64,000 nucleotides of DNA from positions 6,052,501 through 6,116,500 of the forward strand of contig NC_092580.1 in assembly GCF_037975245.1 (NCBI RefSeq), written 5' to 3'. Of the stretch, positions 13,301 through 21,533 are shown piece by piece; within the stretch, counting starts at the first letter, position 1, and each line of letters begins with the position of its first letter. The position numbers and the translations under genes are program-made. Source of the stretch: Apostichopus japonicus (Eukaryota; Echinodermata; Holothuroidea; Aspidochirotida; Stichopodidae). Under the pieces are notes generated by a model that had not been told where the DNA came from, did no database searches, and was given only the letters and a program-made list of their open reading frames with translations.

Positions 13301-13384
13301 GTAGTTGTAACTTTGAAATGATGTGTGGTAAGGATATAAAGTTAACATCAAGTGACATGCACCGTAATCCAAAGGTGTGCTAGT
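10346..13384. other. Intergenic DNA, no gene seen
   Basis: Decayed satellite remnants occupy the left 110 bp. A short AT/AG microsatellite lies at about 12018-12060 and a C run at 12418-12426. Two near-identical GGGCCC-centred words (AAAGGGCCCTTTC and AAAGGGCCCCTTTC) sit at about 11709-11745. No coding signal was recognised. Confidence 0.5.
11755..11945 (+). repeat. Degenerate tandem repeat with CATCACGTCA words
   Basis: Three imperfect units share the order CTTGAYCAG, GATGAA/GATGAG, ACTTACAAC and TTAGATTGRACRATG, interleaved with ATCACGTCA. Divergence is high, so the unit length is only approximate (60-100 bp). Confidence 0.4.
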
Positions 13385-13406
13385 GGGGGGGGGTGGGGGA
13401 GGGGGG
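13385..13406 (+). other. G-rich block able to form a G-quadruplex
   Basis: Runs of 9, 5 and 6 G separated by single T or A give enough G triplets for a four-layer fold on the plus strand. It is adjacent to a dispersed poly-C-associated repeat and is probably part of decayed repeat DNA. Confidence 0.5.
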
Positions 13407-13529
13407 TCACCAAATCCCAAATTTTCACCACTAACTTAGAGGGAAATAAACTCTAATGGAAGGGTATGATCTGGTTCCAGGATTTCTAAAGGCGATGTAT
13501 GGACGTGTGGTGGTTGAAGCCAATTCGAA

Positions 13530-13650
13530 TAGAGGAAAGGGAGAGGGGCTGGAGTCCTAACCCCCCCCCCCCCCCAAATAATATATAAGTGTAGACGTCG
13601 GATGGTGCATTCTGAAACATCATTTGGACTATAAATCATTACTATTAGGT
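13530..13650 (+). repeat. Diverged copy of the 2.5-3.2 kb repeat core next to a 15-base C run
   Basis: GGAGTCCTAA, a C run (13561-13575), AATATATAAGTG, GGTGCATTCTGAAACATCATTTGG and ACTATAAA occur in the same order as the blocks at about 2670-2760. The accidental open frames on both strands here are not supported as genes. Confidence 0.4.
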
Positions 13651-14997
13651 CTGAATGAAATGTTATACTGTTGAAAACTTTTGATTTTTTTTGTGAGGCT
13701 GAAAAGTAGTTGTAGCTCCCAGAGCCGCGTGAATCTACGTGAATTGTTACACGAACGGTCATCTCTTAAACTCAGTCAAAAGACCAGAATACGAATACGC
13801 AGACACAAATTAGTGAGACTATTTGTACTCAGTTGCAATACACAACTGCTTAAACGTCAGGAACTTATTTCTTTTGTTGATAAGCAACAAACTGCACTGA
13901 TAGAAGGATTCTTTAAGTTACAAGTTGTTGAAATGTATGAATGAATAAATGCATGAACGAGGCCCAAAAGGTGAAGGTACTTCATCAAATTCGATACGAT
14001 AGCAATCCAGCATAGCAAGAAAGTGTTGAATCAAAATAATTCCCCCCCCCCCCGTAGCCCACTACGGGAATTCACATTCATATATAACGTTGTAGTAATA
14101 TTTGCAATTACGTTAAATATGTTGTTCGAAAATATGATTACATAACCTACATGATTATGTTTGGAAGTAAATGTAACCACGTAGTAGAGTTTTTTAACAA
14201 TATCTTAAATTTGTTGCTTGATTGTATTTTTATGCAATCAGAGACAACTTCACAACCAATCTTCCATCGTCGAATCATTAATCGTGAGTGAGGAGAACAG
14301 TTGGAACTCGCTTAGGTCCATTGCTGTACATACACCGTGTCCAGCCATCTAATTCATTTAAACCCAAGTACTACTCAACAGCGATATATTTCAAATATCT
14401 TGAGAGAAACAATCGTCAGATGTTTCTATCACAATCAGATACACTACGCTTAATTTATGCGTATTAGTAGAATGTACTTTCGAGATATGGGGCAAAATAT
14501 GTCGACGTGAATTTTACTACAAAAAAAAAAAAAAAAACAGAAAACATCAGCCTTATAGTAATTGACCCTGTAGCCGAATGAGTTGCTAAGGGGTGTAGTA
14601 GGGGGATTTCATATGCGGCCTGGTGGCACTGTGGCATGTGGTTAAAGATTGAAAAGATCTCCGCATGCTTAGTATATATAGTTTAGCCTCCAGGTGTGTC
14701 GAGTCCCAAGAAACCCTAATCACTGAGAACCCTCAAGAAAGAAGAAAACTTAAGACATCGGAACCTGAAGGGGAAAATCATGCAAGCCTGACACGGAAAC
14801 CCTAAATCCTTATGCACTGTTTAAAACAACGTGAGACACCACTGTCTCAAAGAATATCAATTTTTGAGAGCATAACCGACATTGGACAAAGTAAACAGTA
14901 ATAACCAAAGGAAATTTTACAAAAATCCACACGCACTTTGTGCTTCGCAATAAAAAAACTGTGTTTAATAGATGCTCGGCCGGGTGGCTTTACCGGT
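13651..14997. other. Intergenic DNA, no gene seen
   Basis: Holds a C run of 12 (14042-14053) and an A run (about 14521-14537). An 87-codon frame at 13681-13944 has no ATG start and no recognised domain. Confidence 0.5.
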
Positions 14998-15120
14998 ATC
15001 CAGTCAAAACATCCCTTTAATCAAAACGTCCCCGCTTTTTTAAGACCAACACGTCCCCGCTTTTTACCAGAACGTCCCCGCAGTCAAAACGTCCCCGTGA
15101 GTCAAAACGCCCCCGCTTTT
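14998..15120 (+). repeat. GTCCCCGC minisatellite
   Basis: About six units of AGTCAAAACGTCCCCGCTTTT-like sequence, with variable length of roughly 17-27 bp, occur back to back. Each has (A/G)NCGYCCCCG as its core. The block is clearly richer in GC and CpG than its flanks. Confidence 0.85.
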
Positions 15121-15949
15121 ATAATCAGTTGGAATGTGGATGTTTTTAGTTCAAATCAAAGAGTAAGGATAAGTATAGTTTAGGTTGAAAACACAGTTTT
15201 TAGGAGTGGGAATTGACTGTTATGAGGGCGGAAACATTTTTGAGTATAATTTTTGAGTAAAACATTTAACGTTACCACACTAAAGATAATCGAACGATAT
15301 ATTCTATACTTCAAAAGGTCAAATATCAACAGGGGCACGTACCCGTGACAAAATTTTACTTCGTAAAAATAAACGATAAGTGATTTCACTCAACTTAAAA
15401 TATTATATAGATATATATATATATTGTATAGTATACGCATCCAAATTCTTTGTAATTCCTCTTGCATATTATTTTTTGTTTTCCTTAATTCGTTAATTCA
15501 TTGGAAAACATATAGCGAATACCTTTTTCATACCAAATATAATTAAACTTGCTCTGTTAGTCATCCTCACAAAACTAGTCGACTCATTCTCATCAATCTT
15601 CGCCCTTGATAAATGATGCATGTACGCTCTTGATTTCATCATCATGTGTTGTACGCACTGATTGGTTTATAAATAATGGGAAAATATTGTGGGTGGTGTT
15701 TTGTAACAATTTTGGAAATATGAGCAAATTTATTGATTTTCGGTTTCATCGAAAATGCTATATTTAAACCCAACGGCGTTCAATGGCACTAGAATGTATC
15801 ATTTATTTACTTGGGTATATTACATTATAGTAACAAAGTTGTTTGTCCTCTAGGAAAGCACCTAAATACAGTAAATATGGAAATAATGTTTATTAATAAT
15901 AATTTACAGTTAATTAAATAAGTTAGTGACGTGAAGTGTGGTTTTTAAA
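15121..15949. other. AT-rich intergenic DNA, nothing recognised
   Basis: Includes a short AT microsatellite at about 15402-15425. No gene or regulatory element could be supported. Confidence 0.5.
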
Positions 15950-16340
15950 TTATTTTGTGAACGATAAACAACTTTCGCGCTGTAAATTATCCCTAATAAA
16001 TAAATGGACCAATCCAACCAGTTAAATTACGGAATTGATCCGTTTGCTCAATTTCTGCAGACTGTAGTATTTCCGCGACATTGACAAATTGAGCTGGAAA
16101 CTTTATGCCAGGACTGGCAGGAGCAGGACTGGTAAATTTCTAACAAAAGCTTTTATTGTCAAATTGCTTACGTTATTCCTTAACCAACATCGGTGAAAAC
16201 TTATATCGTAACGCTGGCTTGAGTGTACTCTTTAATTAAAAAAGCACTTCGATCACAATCAGCTTTACATTTGAACTGGCCCGTACCTCCGTCCCAATTT
16301 GGCTGCGACTAGCCTAACGTTAGGTTACTAACACAAGTAA
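15950..16340 (+). promoter_or_regulatory. Candidate promoter / non-coding first exon of the ZZ/EF-hand gene
   Basis: About 17 CpGs fall in some 420 bp here, against few in neighbouring kilobases. An E2F-like TTTCGCGC word lies at about 15973-15980. A possible splice donor, GGACTG|GTAAAT at about 16131, could end a 5' UTR exon that joins the acceptor at 21287. The position, 5 kb upstream of the start codon, is compatible but unproven; transcript data would decide. Confidence 0.28.
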
Positions 16341-16914
16341 GACTAAGACTAGCCCTCCTCAGGTAGCTGTACTCATTCAAGTGTTAAGTTTGTAGCCTGA
16401 TAGAAAAGCGTAAGAATATGAATATTTGCTCGGCAACAGGTTAAATAGAGATGCTTTAACTACTTAGGCCTAAAACGTTAGTAACTAGTAGTAATAGCCA
16501 ACAGTAAATACTCTGATTATTTGAACCCCTTTAATGCAGACCATGATTTTCAAGTCCAGCCATCCGTTCATGAAAAAAAGGTTTGGAGGCCTGGTGTTTC
16601 CAAGTGCAGTACAGTGCTTGCACTATTTAAGACGTAAGTTTGTTAGGCTAACTTACGTAACAATCAGCTTTAAAATTCTTTTGACAAAGCATGTATAGTT
16701 TCTCTCTGAATCTTACATTGCCTTAATATAGAGTAGATTATCACCTAATACTACTACATAAAAATACATAAAAATCTGATTGTTATTTGTATCAAGATTG
16801 TTACCGCTTTACAAAATTTTTTATTTTCTGATCACCCAACAATAAACGTTCATTAGGCTAGCGCTTGTGTGCCTAGCATGCAGATTCATTATGCCAGTTG
16901 AAATTCTAGCTGGG

Positions 16915-17085
16915 GCTAGTGTTGTGCGGGATCCCGGTAGTCAAGTGAATCCCTGTATCCCGATCCCGGTATTGACTAACTCTCAATCACAGTGTAATGT
17001 GTAAATACTACCGGGAGTGGAAAGCAACCGGTTATTACATTCGTTTTGGTATCATTCCTGGGAATCCCGGACATAATAAAAATAT
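16915..17085. other. GC-richer block with repeated ATCCCGGTA words, possible DNA-transposon terminus
   Basis: TAGTGTTGTGCGGGATCCCGG is followed by CCCGATCCCGGTATTG, ACTACCGGGAG and GGAATCCCGG. The opening resembles hAT-type ends, but no matching opposite terminus or 8-bp duplication was found, so the assignment is weak. Confidence 0.2.
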
Positions 17086-17552
17086 CTAAGTGTTACTATT
17101 TGAAATAAAGAAAGGAAAACATGTTTATTTCTGGTGTCAGTGTTCCTAGTTTGAATAATATTCTGATCAATTTACGTACTGGCCTAGACCTATATATTAA
17201 CAAATCAACATTTCACACAGTAATTTGGACCTCGGCTACACCAAATATCTAACGTTACTTGGGCTGAGCATGTTGCAGGACCTCAAAGTTATTCTGAAAT
17301 TTTCGTTATTTAATCATCCTTCATACGATGATTGTGAAGGTTCCCATTTACAAAATCTTACCACATGTATTTAACCTCATTTTTTTATAATAATTATAAC
17401 GTTTAATACATTTTGAGCCAAAACCGCAGGGAGTATATCCAGCTGAAATCCATCTTCGCACGGGACTGTATATTATTATAGCCTAGGGTATGGTACTGGT
17501 ACAAACATTGCAGTGGGGTACTTGAGATTTGATGCTGTAATGAATGGATTCG

Positions 17553-17793
17553 TTATTATTTTAAAGTGGCTATTTTTACGACCAGGAGTAACAATAATTT
17601 CCGGTTACGCATGCGCAGTTGCTTTAACGTGGCTATTTTTACGACCAGGAGTAACAATAATTTCCGGTTACGCATGCGCGGTTGCTTTATTTACTTTACT
17701 GCGCATGCGTAAACGGAAATTCGCCGATGTCGTAAGAATAGTTTATAAATAATTGTTACTCCTGGTCGTAAGAATAGCCACGGCCTTATTATT
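17553..17793. mobile_element. Fold-back / MITE-like element with a 63-bp internal duplication
   Basis: The left end carries two direct 63-bp units (17566-17628 and 17629-17691), each reading GTGGCTATTTTTACGACCAG, GAGTAACAATAATTTCCGG and TTACGCATGCGCRGTTGCTT. The right end (about 17700-17781) is the inverted form: GCGCATGCG, CGGAAATT, then ATTGTTACTCCTGGTCGTAA and GAATAGCCAC. TTATTATT occurs on both sides (17553-17560 and 17786-17793) and could be an 8-bp target duplication, although such an AT word is weak evidence. There is no coding capacity; it is a non-autonomous element. Confidence 0.65.
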
Positions 17794-19475
17794 ATGGAGG
17801 GTTCTCCGATGTCATTTATAGTTATCTTTGGCTACGTTTTTAATTTTTAAGAACGAAAGATGGAAATGGTATTTATTTGAAAGTATATTTTCTGCAGAAA
17901 ACAACAGCCGATTAACGATATAAATATTTTTGTACTATTCTCATGTATGTAGTTTATAATCCCGTATTAACATAGCCCTATGTTACATTCTTCTTGTCTG
18001 AAGTTCCAAACACGTGGTGGCTTGTTGATAGTTGAAAACTTTACATTGTGAACTTTTGAACTTGTAGGGTTGCCCTATAATATTCCAATATCATAGAATA
18101 GTGGGGTAGCCCCAATTTCTGTTTGGGTACGGATTACGGGTTTTATCCACGTGCGAACATGTTAATCTAATATCGTACATCGAGTATGAATGGAGGATGG
18201 TGTGGGGTGCTTTTTTTCCAAGGTTTGTGCTTTTCTTTTTGAAAGTGTACAGTATGTTAAAAACAAAGGCCCTGATATAGCTTGTTATTTTGGATGTTTT
18301 TTTCTATAATTGCACGTGTAAGAGTACTAAGTGCTAAGTGCTCTAACCTAAGTGCTTTGAACCGTAGATGAAATGTTGAGGAAAATCCTGGTAGTAGTTA
18401 CGATAACGGGATTCATGTTGCATCACTACCAGTTGTGGGAAATTTGCACTACAGCACAACGCTAGCTGCGGCAAATGCTTTTGATGATAGTGCAAAGGCT
18501 TACTGTATGAGTAGCAATTACAAATGACGATCTTCACATTTGGTTACAGTGCTGGGATTATTTATCACGCAGTGTTTGCATAAATTTTAGATTATTTTAA
18601 TTTTCAGGAATCCCTTAATCTGCCATTGTGACAAAAAAATTTATGACAAATAAGGTCATTGAATTAAATGATAATGGATTGGGAATTAAATTGCTTAACA
18701 GACAGGCAAAGTGGTTTTAGCAGTAATTTTGGTAGATGGTTTTTAATAATTAAAAAGGAATGGCGACTTGGTAACCTATTGACAGTTCAGCTTAGGATGG
18801 CACAATAAACACTGATCATAAATATAATGCGAGACATTCAGTAAAGCCTCTTCACTTGTGATCCAGATAGAGATATCATTGTATCAAAATTTAGCATGGC
18901 AATTACTTAAAATAAAAATACATGGCAATTATTTTAAATAACAATACAAAATATTAGCATAGTAAAAGCCGAAGCCTTAATTCTGCCTTGTAACAATTGC
19001 AATAAGGGATTCCCCTTCTAACATTTCCCCCCGCTATTGGAATGAGTAACATTACTGTATGAAGAAGTCACTTAACTACCATGTTAAAAAAGAAATGCGC
19101 TCCAGATAATAAAGTCACCAGGCGGCACACATGTGTGTTCTCAACCTTTTCAGGATACAGTAATGCAGCTTACCACAAGGTAAATTATTCAAACATGAAA
19201 GAGCTTTTTTAGGCCCAAGCTGAAACTATTTTTCCCTTACTTTTTCTGGACAAGAACCTCTAAAATTGCCAGTGAAATTTCAGCTTGTTATGGGAATTAT
19301 TAAGGCTATGATATATAAACCACTGACACTTGTGTTTCCTGTACTATAGTAAGAGGCCTAAACAGCAGTAATACATAGACTACTGAACATGTGGCCAGAG
19401 TGATAAATACGCGGAAAATCCCCTCCTCCCCCTACCACCGCCCAAAATGAAACACTAGTGCTTTTTCATTTTTAG
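17794..19475. other. Non-coding DNA, nothing recognised
   Basis: AT-rich, with short accidental open frames only and no repeat family identified. It may lie inside a 5' UTR intron of the downstream gene. Confidence 0.5.
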
Positions 19476-19518
19476 CTCATACCAGCATGCTGGTGTGAGC
19501 TATTGTAACAGTGCGGCG

Positions 19519-19580
19519 TCTATCACTCTATCACTCTATCATTCTATCACTCTATCACTCTATCACTCTATCACTCTATC
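19519..19580 (+). repeat. (CTATCACT)n octanucleotide microsatellite
   Basis: About eight tandem copies of CTATCACT, with one ATT variant, lie inside the 5' part of the hairpin-headed repeat. Confidence 0.95.
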
Positions 19581-19691
19581 CGTCAACAATTGGTAAAACC
19601 GCTCCCACTCGCACAGTGTTTGATGGAATTTCATGAAACTTGGACACAAGGACCATTGGGTATAGGGCCATAAGAGATGGTCCAAAATTTG

Positions 19692-19704
19692 GGGTCAAAG
19701 GTCA
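19692..19704 (+). promoter_or_regulatory. DR1 nuclear-receptor motif GGGTCAAAGGTCA inside the repeat
   Basis: Two AGGTCA-type half sites in direct orientation with one-base spacing, the classical binding arrangement of HNF4, RXR heterodimers and COUP-TF. It is a sequence match only; whether it is bound is unknown. Confidence 0.35.
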
Positions 19705-20808
19705 CCTGTGGGCCGTAATGGGCCATTTTGTGGAAATACGCAAAATGCTTCTTCTCCTACAGATTCCATGGTACAATGTTGAGGGTTTGTCACGATAGTG
19801 CTATGGTAGTTTTACCTTCAGGGTGTTCATGAATTTGAGATCAAAGATCAACTAGGGGTCTTTTGTGGCCCGGGCCGCGGCCCTATATTTTCAAATTGCT
19901 CCTGTTCGTACAGTGTATGGCCAATTATAATGAAACTTGGTCACAATGTTCCTCGGGATGAGAGTTACGAGGGGTGTTCGGAAAATTGAGGTCAAATGTC
20001 ATTTAGGGGGTCATCGGGGGTCATTCTTTGTAATATTTTCAAATATCTCAATCTCCTCAAGATTTTGATGGATCATATTCAAAGTTGAACTGATGATTGT
20101 TGGATTGTGTATGAATAAGGTGATGCCTAAAAAATTTTGGTCAAAAGTTAATTAATTACAATTAATCCCCATTGTTTAAAAAAATCTGGGCCTTCACGTT
20201 TTGCCAAAGCTCCTTTAATTTGTCTCCCAGTGTCTGCAGTGTTTGTTTACATTTGTGGTTAAGCTCTGCAGAGGCTGTTAGTGGAATTAAAGCAGGACTG
20301 GGAGTTGTTATTAACTGTTGAACTGTAAGCATGAGAGCCCTATAGCCAATCAGCACTTGCCGATTCTTAGAAGTCTTTGAGCCTGAGGTAGCTTGTGAAG
20401 TTATGTCTTGTAGGGAGTGCTTGTGAAGTTATGTCTGCTAAGGTAGAGGGGAGAAAGTTTAATAGGGTAGGTCAGTGCATGGTGTTGTTTGAGAGAGTGG
20501 GTAAAATAGGATTTAAAGGGGGAAAATAGGAATTATAGCCAGTGGTGTGGCCAGGATTCTGCTAACGGAGGGGGGGGGGTATCCCTCATGGGCCCAAAAT
20601 TGGTTTTGTGGGCCCTACATTTTTCAGCTCGAAAAGGTATGAGCTTCTGCACCATTGGTGCTCTAGTTCTTATTTTGATGATTTCTGAATACAATTGTCA
20701 AATAATCAATTCATTAACATGAAAATACTATATACAATCATTAGAAGGCATAATCTCGCATTCCATGGGTGTCGTATAATCCAAAATTAGGTAATTGATG
20801 AAAATTCA

Positions 20809-20887
20809 TTTATCCGAACTTTTCGATTATCCAAACTACTTTCGGTCCGGACTCCGGACCAGTTTGGATAATTGGGATTTGACTGTA
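20809..20887 (-). mobile_element. Tc1/mariner pogo-Tigger-like terminal fragment
   Basis: On the minus strand it begins TACAGTCAAATCCCAATTAT followed by CCAAACT, and contains a GGTCCGGAGTCCGGACC palindrome. It ends with an inverted GTTTGGATAATCGAAAAG-like arm. TTATCCGA and TTGGATAA arms around a short core are the look of pogo/Tigger-derived MITEs. Confidence 0.5.
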
Positions 20888-21287
20888 ATAGTATACTAGT
20901 AGTAGTTGGCTTAGTACTCGTGATAAGAAGCAATGTGTGACTGAACCTTGGACATCATGAGGGCGAATAAGTTGAACTTCTTGTGTGGAGTGTTGCAACA
21001 AATTACAATAAATGTTCTCAATGTTGCTCATCAGTGCAAGCCTAGATGTTAATTTTAATCTTTTGTTTTATGAATTCTTACAACTCAACCAAGACATGTT
21101 CTTTAACTTCATGTAAATAACACCATTTGCCCTTGACTAATTTGTAATACATCGTAAACAAATTTTTGAGTCCATAAAAATCTTGTTTCTTGATGAAATT
21201 TACAAATATGTGTATTCAATCTATCTGTCACATCAAGTGTTGTAAAATATCAATTTTCACACAATTCTTGCCCATTTTCTCCCTCAG

Positions 21288-21390
21288 ATGTTTCTTCAAA
21301 CCAAACAAGTTTTTGCCTGACGTGTTATACAGTTATTTTTATAGACTGCATCTAATGTTAAGACGACCGAAAGAATCTGGAGATGTCTGA
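21288..21390 (+). promoter_or_regulatory. 5' leader with two upstream open frames, one overlapping the start codon
   Basis: A strong acceptor (TTTTCTCCCTCAG, ending 21287) probably opens the first coding exon. A 10-codon frame runs 21288-21320. A second starts at ATG 21355 and ends at TGA 21388-21390, overlapping the main ATG (21383) in another frame. Such frames commonly lower translation of the main product. Whether the transcript includes them depends on the unmapped start site. Confidence 0.5.
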
Positions 21391-21533
21391 AGATAGCTTT
21401 TCATTGCCTTCCTGGAAAGCATTTCTGGTAGGGTTTGGATCAGGACTTCTTACAACTGCAGTTGGGGTGGTAGCAGTTCGTCAAGTGATACAAATATTAG
21501 CCAACAGAGAGAATGGGGACAGAACTGATTCAG
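21383..21533 (+). CDS. ZZ/EF-hand gene, coding exon 1 (residues 1-50)
   Basis: Starts MSEDSFSLPSWKAFLVGFGS and includes the whole predicted membrane helix. Donor CAG|GTATTG; ends in phase 1 with the G of codon 51. Confidence 0.88.

Larger units (their letters stand above)
19476..20672 (+). mobile_element. Hairpin-headed dispersed repeat of about 1.2 kb
   Basis: Starts with a near-perfect palindrome (AGCTCATACCAGCATGCTGG followed by TGTGAGCT, about 19482-19509). An octanucleotide array follows, then modules repeating GAAACTTGGNCACAA, GGTGTTC and GGGGTCAAAGGTCA-type words. It ends with TTTCAGCTCGAAAAGGTATG, AGCTTCTGCACC and ATTGGTGCTCTAG. Elements of this texture are scattered in marine invertebrate genomes, from general knowledge. 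A short G-run repeat (20538-20620) appears nested near the right end. There is no coding frame. Confidence 0.55.

Noticed and set aside
13436-13944. Opposed open frames of 108 and 87 codons
   Set aside because: They overlap the dispersed poly-C repeat. One contains a Gly run from the C tract and the other has no ATG start; no domain was recognised.
14618-14715. Possible tRNA-derived SINE head (TGGCACTGTGG and GTGTCGAGTCC resemble A and B boxes)
   Set aside because: The A-box match is poor, the spacing is long for a tRNA-like promoter, and no SINE tail or second copy was found.
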